NCBI GenBank assembly: GCA_937873495.1
Contig: CALMXZ010000011.1
Location: forward strand, 280,808 to 344,807
Reading direction: 5' to 3'
Length of the DNA: 64,000 bases
Origin: an uncultured Trueperaceae bacterium
GTDB taxonomy: Bacteria > Deinococcota > Deinococci > Deinococcales > Trueperaceae
The notes under the pieces were generated by a model. The model was given only the letters and a program-made list of their open reading frames with translations. It did no database searches and was not told the DNA's origin. Within the stretch, counting starts at the first letter, position 1; each line of letters starts with the position of its first letter. Of the stretch, positions 27,398 to 34,661 are shown one piece after another. The position numbers were made by a program, and so were the translations under genes.

Positions 27398-28909
27398 ATG
27401 CATCGGATGAAATGGTTGCTCATATCGCTGGCAGCTCTGGTCTTCATGTCGGCCGGCGCCGAGAAACTGACGTTCGTTCTGGACGTCACGGAGAACCGGT
27501 CCGACGAGGGCCAGGCGATCGTCGCCCAACTACAGGCCATCGGCATCGACGCGTCGTTGCGGGTCTGGCAATCGACCGTACTGAGGGACGAGATGCTGGC
27601 CGGCAACCGCTCGGCTTCCACCTCGGACTGGGGGAGCGCCTACTTCGACCCGTTCGATCTGGCCATCCCCAAGCTCCGCACCAAGGACCGCGGGAACTAC
27701 TCCTTCTACTCGAACCCGGCCGTGGACGAGGCCTTCCGTATCGCCTCGACCTCCATAGACGACGCTACTCGCAGCGAGGCGTACCTCACGGCGCAGAGAC
27801 AGATCTTCGCGGACGCGCCGCTGGTGTTCAGTTACGTACTCCAGAACATCGAAGCGGCCTCCGACAACGTTCGGGGCTGGGAACCGGCAGCCGACAACAG
27901 CGAGAACTTCGCCAGAGCCTCGGTCATAGGCTCGGACACGCTCGTGATCGGCATGCGCGTCGATGCCATCGTTACGCTCGATCCCGCCATGTACCGCGAC
28001 CGCGACACCGAGGCGGTGCTCCGCAACATCTTCGACGCCCTCACCATCCCCACCGCCCAGGGCCAAGTACAGCCGCACCTAGCGACCGCTTGGCGGGTCG
28101 TCGATCCACTGACCTACGAGTTCGACCTGCGCTCGGGCGTGACCTTCAGCAACGGCGAGGTCCTGGACGCCGACGACGTGGTCTTCACCTTCGAGCGCAT
28201 CCTGACGGAGGGCGCCATCGACGGCGCCACGAGCCCGCGCGCCGGCCTGCTCGGCCCGATCGACCACGTCGAGAAGGTCGACGCGACGACCGTCCGCTTC
28301 GTCTACAAAGAGACCTTCCCGCAAGAGCTCGTCCTGCAGGCCCTCACCCACTTCCAGATCGTGCCGAAGGACTACCTGAGCGAGGTAGGCGTGGCGGCCT
28401 TCACCGCCAAGCCGATCGGCTCCGGTCCGTTCGCCTACGCGCGCGGAGCCCTCGATTCGCAGGTCGTGCTCGAGGCCAACCCCACCCATTGGAACGGCGC
28501 GCCCGAGTTGAAGAGCGTCGTGTGGCAGATGATGCCGGAAGCGTCCACGCGCATCGCCGCGCTCCTCGCGGGCGAGGTCCACGTGATCCAAGCCGTTCCG
28601 CCAGACCTGGTCGAACGCATCGCCAGCGTGCCGGGAGTGGGCGTTCACACCGCGCTTGGAACGCGCTCCTATCAGATCGAGCTGAACAACGCCGCCGCGC
28701 CGTTCAACGACACGCGCGTGCGCCAGGCGCTGAACTACGCGATCGATTGGGACAGCATCCTGAAGAACATCTACCGGGGCTACGCCGATAGGCTGTCCAC
28801 GGTGTTCCTCCCGAGCGGCTTCGGCTACGCTCAGGACCTGGCGCCCTACCCGTACGATCCGGCCAAGGCCAAGGAGCTCCTCCGCCAGGCCGGCTACGAG
28901 ACGAACTGA
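27398..28909 (+). CDS. Oligopeptide-type ABC solute-binding protein, apparently circularly permuted
   Basis: 503 aa, the normal length for the SBP_bac_5 (DppA/OppA) family, but the parts are out of order. After the signal peptide (1-20) comes the segment that normally forms the C-terminal third (22-170: LTFVLDVTENRSDEGQAIVA, then LQAIGIDASLRVWQ, YSFYSNPAVDEAF). The normal N-terminal part follows (about 178-503: DTLVIGMRVDAIVTLDPA, FDLRSGVTFSNGEVLDADDV, PIGSGPFAYARG, PFNDTRVRQALNYAIDWD) and stops at KAKELLRQAGYETN, exactly where the relocated segment should continue. AAGGAGG precedes ATG 27398. Nothing is missing or duplicated, which suggests permutation rather than fusion. Ligand unknown. Confidence 0.85.
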   Translation: MHRMKWLLISLAALVFMSAGAEKLTFVLDVTENRSDEGQAIVAQLQAIGIDASLRVWQSTVLRDEMLAGNRSASTSDWGSAYFDPFDLAIPKLRTKDRGNYSFYSNPAVDEAFRIASTSIDDATRSEAYLTAQRQIFADAPLVFSYVLQNIEAASDNVRGWEPAADNSENFARASVIGSDTLVIGMRVDAIVTLDPAMYRDRDTEAVLRNIFDALTIPTAQGQVQPHLATAWRVVDPLTYEFDLRSGVTFSNGEVLDADDVVFTFERILTEGAIDGATSPRAGLLGPIDHVEKVDATTVRFVYKETFPQELVLQALTHFQIVPKDYLSEVGVAAFTAKPIGSGPFAYARGALDSQVVLEANPTHWNGAPELKSVVWQMMPEASTRIAALLAGEVHVIQAVPPDLVERIASVPGVGVHTALGTRSYQIELNNAAAPFNDTRVRQALNYAIDWDSILKNIYRGYADRLSTVFLPSGFGYAQDLAPYPYDPAKAKELLRQAGYETN

Positions 28910-28924
28910 CCACCGGGTGATCAG

Positions 28925-28952
28925 GGTGGCGCCCCGCGCCAGGGGCGCCACC
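28925..28952 (+). terminator. 11-bp hairpin between binding-protein and permease genes
   Basis: Arms 28925-28935 and 28942-28952 pair perfectly with a 6-nt loop. Without a U-tract and inside an operon, it more likely stabilises the binding-protein mRNA end or attenuates permease expression than fully terminates. Confidence 0.55.
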
Positions 28953-29027
28953 TCAGTGTCCAGCTGAGAGGGCCCGGATCCGCTCGCCGGCGGGGCCCCG
29001 CACCAACCCATTGGCAGTGAGGACCCG

Positions 29028-30035
29028 ATGCGCCTGACCAAGCTGCTCGAACGCGTGCTGTCCGCCATCCCGGTAGCCCTGGGGGTAGCCGTCCTCGCGT
29101 TCATGTTCCTGCGCTTCCTCCCCGGCGACCCGGTCGAGATCATGCTCGGCGACACGCAGGTATCGCAGCAGCAACTCGACTCGCTCAGGAGCCAGCTCCA
29201 CCTCGACAAGCCGCTCCTCGCGCAGCTCGGCATCTTCCTGTCCGGCCTCATCCGGGGCGACCTCGGGGTGAGCATCGTCAAGAACGCGCCGGTGGCGAAG
29301 CTCATCGGGGACACCCTTCCCGCCACGATCGAACTGACCATCGCCACCGTCCTGGTAGGCATCCTCATCGCCATGCCCGTTGGCATCATCAGTGCCGTGC
29401 GGGCGGGCTCCTGGCTCGACCGCACGGCGCTGTCCGGCGCCCTGGTCGGGATCAGCATGCCCGCGTTCTGGTTCGGGCTGCTGATGATCCTGCTGTTCGC
29501 GGTCGAGTTGCGGGTCCTGCCAACGTCCGGCCGCATAGCGGCCACCATGGTGGTGGACAAGACCACCGGCTTCATGCTGGTTGACACGTTGCTGGCGGGC
29601 AACCTCAAGGCGTTCGGGGGCGCGCTCAAGCACTTGATCCTGCCGGCGCTCACGCTCGGGGTGGTGTTCGCGGCGGTGCTCGCCCGCGTGGTGCGCACGT
29701 CGATGCTCGAGGTGCTCGGTAAGGACTACGTGACGACCGCGCGCGCCAAAGGCCTGCGCGAGTGGGGCGTCATCCTCAAGCACGCACTGCGCAACGCTCT
29801 CATACCGGCGCTCACGGTCACGGGCCTGCAGTTCGGTGAGCTGCTCGGCGGCAACATGATCGTCGAGACGGTCTTCGCCTGGCCCGGGCTCGGCAGGCTC
29901 GTCGTCAGCTCCATCTTCGCGCGCGACTACGTCGTCGTGCAGGCGGCCGTGATGCTCTACGCCCTCACCTACGTCGGAGCGAACCTCGTCGTCGACGCCC
30001 TCTACACGCTCCTGAACCCTCGGATCTCGCTGTGA
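29028..30035 (+). CDS. Peptide-type ABC importer permease (DppB-like)
   Basis: 335 aa with six helices. N-terminal RVLSAIPVALGVAVLAF and the loop FLPGDPVEIMLGD are typical of DppB/OppB. The EAA loop that docks the ATPase reads TTARAKGLREWGVILKHALR. A first periplasmic region with QLHLDKPLLAQLGIFLSGLIRGDLG is the family standard. It forms a heterodimer with the next gene, whose GTG start overlaps its stop by four nt. Substrates of such importers are peptides, nickel or other small compounds. Confidence 0.92.
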   Translation: MRLTKLLERVLSAIPVALGVAVLAFMFLRFLPGDPVEIMLGDTQVSQQQLDSLRSQLHLDKPLLAQLGIFLSGLIRGDLGVSIVKNAPVAKLIGDTLPATIELTIATVLVGILIAMPVGIISAVRAGSWLDRTALSGALVGISMPAFWFGLLMILLFAVELRVLPTSGRIAATMVVDKTTGFMLVDTLLAGNLKAFGGALKHLILPALTLGVVFAAVLARVVRTSMLEVLGKDYVTTARAKGLREWGVILKHALRNALIPALTVTGLQFGELLGGNMIVETVFAWPGLGRLVVSSIFARDYVVVQAAVMLYALTYVGANLVVDALYTLLNPRISL

Positions 30036-30895
30036 ACCGGGCGGCCGGTGTGTTCGCGACGCCGCTCGGACGCATCAGCGCGACCATCGTGGCCACGTAC
30101 GTGCTCGCCGCCGCCCTGGCGCCAGTGTTGGCTCCCTACGGCCCCGAGGCCGGCGATCTGGCGCAGCGCCTGGCGCCTCCGTCCGCGCAACACTGGTTCG
30201 GAACCGACTCGCTCGGCCGCGACATCCTCACGCGGACCCTCTACGGGGCGCGCGTGTCGCTGCTGGTCGGCATACTGACCGTGGCCATCACGGCCGCCTT
30301 CGGGACCGTGGTCGGGGCCGTTGGCGGCTTCTACCGCGGCGCCTTCGATGCGGTGGTCGGACGCGTGACGGAGCTACTGCTCGCGTTCCCCTACCTGATC
30401 TTTGCCATCGGCATGATGGCCTTCCTCGGACCGGGTTTCGCCAACCTCGTCGCCGCGCTCTCTCTGAAGGGCTGGGTGGAGTTCTATCGCCTGGCGCGAG
30501 GCGAGACCCTCGATCAGGGCCAGCGGGAGTACGTGGAGGCCTCGCGCGCCCTCGGCCAGAAGCGCCCGCGCACGCTCTTCAGGGAGGTGCTTCCCAACGT
30601 GCTGCCCGCCATCAGCGTGCTGAGCACGTTGAGAATCGGCTACTTCATGGTCCTGGAGGCATCGCTCAGCTTCCTTGGCGTCGGCATCCCGCCCAACATC
30701 CCGGCTTGGGGCTCGATGATCTCCGAAGGGCGCGGGGTGCTGTTCATCGCCTGGTGGGTGAGCACGATCCCGGGGATCGCGCTCCTCGTCCTCGTCTTGG
30801 CCATCAACCTGCTCGGAGAGAGCTTGCAGGAGGTCTACGCGCCGAGGAACAAGCGCCGGGGCTTCGCCCGCCCCGCCGTAGGCAAGGTCCGCTGA
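30032..30895 (+). CDS. Peptide-type ABC importer permease (DppC-like)
   Basis: 287 aa. The HWFGTDSLGRDILTRTLYGA motif and SLLVGILTVAITAAFGTVVG are diagnostic of DppC/OppC. The EAA loop reads YVEASRALGQKRPRTLFREV. GTG 30032 overlaps the DppB stop. No dppD or dppF ATPase gene follows; the next gene is an amidotransferase-like hydrolase. The importer must therefore borrow an ATPase pair encoded elsewhere. Confidence 0.92.
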   Translation: MNRAAGVFATPLGRISATIVATYVLAAALAPVLAPYGPEAGDLAQRLAPPSAQHWFGTDSLGRDILTRTLYGARVSLLVGILTVAITAAFGTVVGAVGGFYRGAFDAVVGRVTELLLAFPYLIFAIGMMAFLGPGFANLVAALSLKGWVEFYRLARGETLDQGQREYVEASRALGQKRPRTLFREVLPNVLPAISVLSTLRIGYFMVLEASLSFLGVGIPPNIPAWGSMISEGRGVLFIAWWVSTIPGIALLVLVLAINLLGESLQEVYAPRNKRRGFARPAVGKVR

Positions 30896-30918
30896 CGGAA
30901 CAGCGCTCAGGAGGCATA

Positions 30919-31656
30919 GTGCGTCCACCCATCATCGGTATCACCGTCCATGTGGCCGAGGTCGCCGCCAAGGAGGGGCATTCGGAGTGGCGCTTCCAGG
31001 TGGCGGCACGGTACGCGGAGGCGGTCTCGGAGGCGGGCGGCGTCCCGTTGCTCGTGCCCACCCACGCCGCGGCGTGCCGCAGCCCCAAGGACTTGCTTGG
31101 CGCCGTCGACGGGCTGCTGCTCAGCGGGGGCGGCAGCATCCCGGGACAGTACTTCCTGGACCACCCGAACCCGAGCCTGCGCGACACGAACCCGGAGCGC
31201 TACGACTTGGAGACCGAGCTGGTCAGACTGGCGTGGCCGGAGAACGTACCGCTGCTCGGCATCTGCCGGGGCCACCAGACCATCGCCGAGGCTCTGGGGG
31301 GCACTATCGTGCCGGACCTACGTCGAGCCGGTGCCAGGAACCATTACCAGACCGAGCCTCCGACCACCGCCACGCATCAGGTAGAGCTTGTCCGCGGCAG
31401 CGCCCTGGCCGGCTGGCTAGGCGGCGCGGCGACGGTGAACAGCTTCCACCGCCAGGTGGTGGACCGCCCTCCGCCCGGTTGGCGCGCGACCGCCGTGTCG
31501 GACGACGGCTGGGTCGAGGCCATCGAGGCCGAGGACGGCTTCGGCTTGGGTGTGCAGTTCCACCCCGAGTGGCTGACGGACCGCCATCCCGGGTTCCGGC
31601 GGGTGTTCGAGGAGTTCGTGGCGGCCGCCAGGCGGCGGCGGGAGAGCAGGCTCTAG
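30919..31656 (+). CDS. Class I glutamine amidotransferase-like hydrolase (peptidase C26, PuuD-like)
   Basis: 245 aa. The triad is C116 in GICRGHQ, H215 and E217 in FHPEW. The start PPIIGITVHVAEV and the SGGGSIPGQYF segment (normally SGG.D..P..Y) place it with gamma-glutamyl-GABA hydrolase PuuD and relatives, which cleave gamma-glutamyl amides. AGGAGG lies before GTG 30919. Last gene of the importer operon, 23 nt after the permease; it may hydrolyse the imported compound. True substrate unknown. Confidence 0.85.
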   Translation: MRPPIIGITVHVAEVAAKEGHSEWRFQVAARYAEAVSEAGGVPLLVPTHAAACRSPKDLLGAVDGLLLSGGGSIPGQYFLDHPNPSLRDTNPERYDLETELVRLAWPENVPLLGICRGHQTIAEALGGTIVPDLRRAGARNHYQTEPPTTATHQVELVRGSALAGWLGGAATVNSFHRQVVDRPPPGWRATAVSDDGWVEAIEAEDGFGLGVQFHPEWLTDRHPGFRRVFEEFVAAARRRRESRL

Positions 31657-31711
31657 GAGCCGCGCCGGGCAGTACCGACGGGCGTTAGGCAGAGCCGGCG
31701 GCGCGCGCCGC

Positions 31712-32569
31712 TCAGTCCTTGTTGAACTGTTGCCAGGCGCGCTCGGCCTGGGCCAGGCGCGCCGACGCGCCGGGCAGCGCCACTTCCGTGAGCGTGAGGA
31801 GCGCATGACTGACGCTCACGAGCGCCGTGTACGAGTCCAGCACGCCCGTGCTCCCGACGTTGGCCCTGAGCACGCTGGTGCCGGGCGGAACGTCGTTGCC
31901 AGGGCTGGCGTCCGTGAGGACCGCCACCCGCACGCCGCTGTCCGTCAGGAACCGGAGGGTGCGTTGGACCTCCTGGGAGTGACGCCGCAGCGAGACGACC
32001 AGGACGAAGTCCTCCGGACCCAGGTCGAAGAGGAGGTCGACCGCCGTGCCGCTGACCGGCGGCGCCACCTCGACGCCCTCTCGCATGGTGCGCAGCACGA
32101 GCCCAAGGTGCAGGGCGATCGGGTGCGAGAAGCGCCGTCCGAACAGCAACACCCTGCGGGCCCCGGCCAGGCGACCGGCGGTGGCCTCGAGCGCGGCCAG
32201 GTCGAGGTGCTGGTAGCTCTGCTGCAGGTTCTGCAGCTCGCGCCTGTAGACGGCCTGCACCGTGTCGCTCTCCTGGGAACCCACGTCGCTCAGGACGAGT
32301 TCGCGCTGCATGGAGACGGTGCTGAGGTAGGCGGCCCGCGCCTGCTCCTGCAGCTCGGGAAAGCCCTTGAAACCGAGCCCCTGGGCGAACCGCACGATGG
32401 TGGAGCGATGCACGCCGAGGTCTTTGGCGAGTTCCGTGCTGGAGAGGTACCCCCAACGCTCCTGCTGCTCGATCAGGTGGGCCGCCAAGCGGCGCTCCTG
32501 CGGCGTCAGACGCGGAGCGGCCTCGTCGAGCCGGCCGCGTAGACCGTCCGCATGCTGCTCGGAACTCAT
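31712..32569 (-). CDS. RpiR-family transcriptional regulator (HTH + SIS)
   Basis: 285 aa. N-terminal helix-turn-helix (LSSTELAKDLGVHRSTIVRF then AQGLGFKGFPEL) is the RpiR pattern; the C-terminal SIS domain (about 125-260, VLLFGRRFSHPIALHLG onward) normally binds a phosphosugar or related effector. RpiR proteins act as repressors or activators of neighbouring catabolic genes. It converges with the importer operon and runs the same way as DUF4387/DUF1446. TACGCT lies 7 nt before ATG 32569 (leaderless). It is the obvious candidate to bind CTGTTGCA sites. Confidence 0.88.
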   Translation of the reverse strand: MSSEQHADGLRGRLDEAAPRLTPQERRLAAHLIEQQERWGYLSSTELAKDLGVHRSTIVRFAQGLGFKGFPELQEQARAAYLSTVSMQRELVLSDVGSQESDTVQAVYRRELQNLQQSYQHLDLAALEATAGRLAGARRVLLFGRRFSHPIALHLGLVLRTMREGVEVAPPVSGTAVDLLFDLGPEDFVLVVSLRRHSQEVQRTLRFLTDSGVRVAVLTDASPGNDVPPGTSVLRANVGSTGVLDSYTALVSVSHALLTLTEVALPGASARLAQAERAWQQFNKD

Positions 32570-32576
32570 GCGACAC

Positions 32577-32582
32577 AGCGTA
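32577..32582 (-). promoter_or_regulatory. -10 box for leaderless rpiR-type gene
   Basis: TACGCT on the minus strand, 7 nt before ATG 32569. Confidence 0.5.
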
Positions 32583-32641
32583 CCCGGCCACGACCCGTCG
32601 ACGCCGGCACGCTACCCTCCTTGACGACCCGGCCGCGGCCG

Positions 32642-32965
32642 TCAGTCGACCGGCACTTCCACGCTCAGCAGGGGCGCGTACTGTTGGGCGCCGAAGATGT
32701 CGGAGTCGCCGGCGCTACCGCTCGGTCTGCTGCGCAGGATGGTGAACTTGATGGCGAAGGCCGGGTCGTAGTTCACGAAGTCCGTTATGCGCGCCGGGTC
32801 TATCCGGTAGAGCCGGGCGACCGAGTCGCGGCTCAGGACCCCGCTCCCCTTGACGAGCTCGTAGTTCTCGCGGTCGCGGAAGATGACATCGAACGTTATC
32901 CGGTCGACACCGGCGTTCTTGCTGCGGATGGTCTTGGCGAGCTCCGAGAGCGTCTTGCCTGCCAT
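32642..32965 (-). CDS. DUF4387-family protein
   Basis: 107 aa. Conserved family stretches: LSELAKTIRSKNAGVDRITF, DVIFRDRENYELVK, and RITDFVNYDPAFAIKFT. DUF4387 proteins are found almost only next to DUF1446 (AtuA-type) proteins, probably as a small partner subunit. Its ATG shares one base with the stop of the DUF1446 gene, so translation is coupled. The biochemical role is not known to me. Confidence 0.85.
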   Translation of the reverse strand: MAGKTLSELAKTIRSKNAGVDRITFDVIFRDRENYELVKGSGVLSRDSVARLYRIDPARITDFVNYDPAFAIKFTILRSRPSGSAGDSDIFGAQQYAPLLSVEVPVD

Positions 32966-34377
32966 CAGCGACCACCGGACCCTACCGCCGAGACGCCGGC
33001 CTCGGTCGTATGCAGCTCGAACAGCTCCAGCGGATCGTCGACCGCGACGGTGTGGTTGAGCGTCCACCGGTACGCGGGGCTCACGCGCGTGACCTCGTCG
33101 AGCGGGAAGGCGACCCCGCCCGCCGTGCCCTTCACGTCCGGCAGCCGCGCATAGAACATCTGGCGCGTGCCGGTGAGGGCGACCTCTTCTGCCATCTCCG
33201 CCGTCGTCGCCACGCCGAACACCATGATCCCCAGTTCGTGCCCTGGGCTGTTCCGCAAGGGCTCCATCTCGCCCATGACGCCGTCCCTCCCGTAGACCTG
33301 GTAGTGCAGCTCGTAACCGCCGGTCGCCGGCTCGCCGAACCGCTCCCTGACCTGCTGCCTCGCCCAGTCGATGACCTCGTCGATCCGCGCGATGGTGTAC
33401 GGGTCCCGCACACCGGCGAAGCCCATGTAACGTTCCCCGACCTTACCGGAACCTTCGAGCTTGACCCGCACCTTGTCGGCCTTCACGAAGCGCGGGCCGG
33501 TCACGCGCGTGGTGCGCTCGTCGTACTGCTCGTAGCGGCAGTCCGTCATATCGAGCATGCCGCCGGCCACGTGTTCGTAGAAGGGGTTGGAGCGCTCGTA
33601 CATCGCGTGCCCGGCGACGGAGGCTACCGTGCAGCGCTGGCCGGGGTGCATGGCCGTCACCTTCACGTCGGCGTGGCTGATCTCCCCTATCACGCTCTCC
33701 TTACCGGCGTACGGCTCCGCGTTGAAGGACGCGCACTCGAGGACCTTGCCGAGGTAGTAGGCGAGCGGCTCGGGGTACCCGGCGAGGATGGCGGGCGCGG
33801 CGAAGATCACGGCGTCCGAGCTGCGACCACCGATGATCACGTCCGCGCCGCGCCTCAGCAGCTCCATGTAGGGGTGGACGCCGGCCACCGCCACCACGCG
33901 GTCAGTGGCCTCGAGTTCATGCGTCGTCAGATCGCCGCGCCCGTCGAGCCCCTCGACGCGCTCGCCACTACTCATCTTCGCTCGCAGGTAGCTCTTCGGG
34001 ACCTCCGAGTAGAAGTAGCCGAGCTTGAACGGCGCAAGCCCGTGTTGGGCGGCGATCTCGCGGATCATGCCGACGTACATGTCCACCCTGCTGTTCGTGC
34101 CAGTGTCTCCGGCCGAGCCTATGAGCATGGGCACGCCGAGCTTGCGCGCCGCGAGCAGCATGTGCTCGAGGTCGTGCCGTTGCCACTCCTTCGGCGAGGT
34201 GGACGTGTCCTGCCCGAGCGGTACCGGACCGATGTCGTCCGAGCCGGAGTCGGCCAGGATGAAGTCGGGGCGCGTCGCGACGCCGAGCTCGAAGCTCGGC
34301 ACCTTGATCGGGGCGAAGCCAAGGTGACCGTTCGGACAGAGGAACCTAAGCGTGGGTCCGGTGTTGCTGCTCATCAT
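32965..34377 (-). CDS. Acyclic terpene utilisation AtuA-like protein (DUF1446)
   Basis: 470 aa. Family features include the start LRFLCPNGHLGFAPIK, LADSGSDDIGPVPLGQD, GSAGDTGTNSRVD, IIGGRSSDAVIFAAPAILAG and GQRCTVASVAGHAMYERSNP. DUF1446 proteins take part in breakdown of citronellol-type terpenes in Pseudomonas (AtuA) and are common in other uncharacterised catabolic clusters. Partner DUF4387 overlaps its stop. GAGAGGA lies 5 nt before ATG 34377; ATG 34374 is an alternative. Two CTGTTGCA sites lie 50-90 bp upstream, shared with the importer promoter. Confidence 0.85.
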   Translation of the reverse strand: MMSSNTGPTLRFLCPNGHLGFAPIKVPSFELGVATRPDFILADSGSDDIGPVPLGQDTSTSPKEWQRHDLEHMLLAARKLGVPMLIGSAGDTGTNSRVDMYVGMIREIAAQHGLAPFKLGYFYSEVPKSYLRAKMSSGERVEGLDGRGDLTTHELEATDRVVAVAGVHPYMELLRRGADVIIGGRSSDAVIFAAPAILAGYPEPLAYYLGKVLECASFNAEPYAGKESVIGEISHADVKVTAMHPGQRCTVASVAGHAMYERSNPFYEHVAGGMLDMTDCRYEQYDERTTRVTGPRFVKADKVRVKLEGSGKVGERYMGFAGVRDPYTIARIDEVIDWARQQVRERFGEPATGGYELHYQVYGRDGVMGEMEPLRNSPGHELGIMVFGVATTAEMAEEVALTGTRQMFYARLPDVKGTAGGVAFPLDEVTRVSPAYRWTLNHTVAVDDPLELFELHTTEAGVSAVGSGGR

Positions 34378-34427
34378 GCAGTCCTCTCGCGCTCCGCCCA
34401 GGACGGGCTTGACCTACCCGACATTAT

Positions 34428-34464
34428 CTGTTGCAGTCTTTTAATCTCGACAGCAACTGTTGCA
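34428..34464. promoter_or_regulatory. Twin CTGTTGCA operators upstream of the DUF1446 gene
   Basis: CTGTTGCA at 34428-34435 and at 34457-34464 are direct repeats 29 bp apart; the second lies in the palindrome GCAACTGTTGC (34453-34463). TAATGT or GATAAT (34421-34429) is a likely -10 on the minus strand, so the right site would sit around the -35. Confidence 0.6.
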
Positions 34465-34486
34465 TAAAGATAGCAGAGCCCTTCGC

Positions 34487-34661
34487 GACGGTCAACGCCT
34501 TCGGAGCCCTTAGCATGCGTGAACGGTGGCCCGCCGGCGGTCGCGGGTGAATCTGCGACGGTCGACGCCTTCGGAACCCTTAGCATGTGTGGACAGTGGC
34601 CCGCCGGCGGTCGCGGGTTAATCTGCGACGGTCGACGCCTTCGGAACCCTTAGCATGGGCC
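34487..34661 (+). repeat. Tandem 70-bp repeats carrying a promoter
   Basis: Unit starts at 34487, 34557 and 34627: two full 70-bp copies and a 35-bp third copy that ends at the gene start. Each copy has TAGCAT (34511, 34581, 34651) after GACGCCTTCGGAACCCT or a near match. Copies 1 and 2 differ at only a handful of positions. Confidence 0.85.
34651..34656 (+). promoter_or_regulatory. -10 box for leaderless transcript of the secreted protein
   Basis: TAGCAT five nt before ATG 34662; the copy of the 70-bp repeat closest to the gene. Confidence 0.5.
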
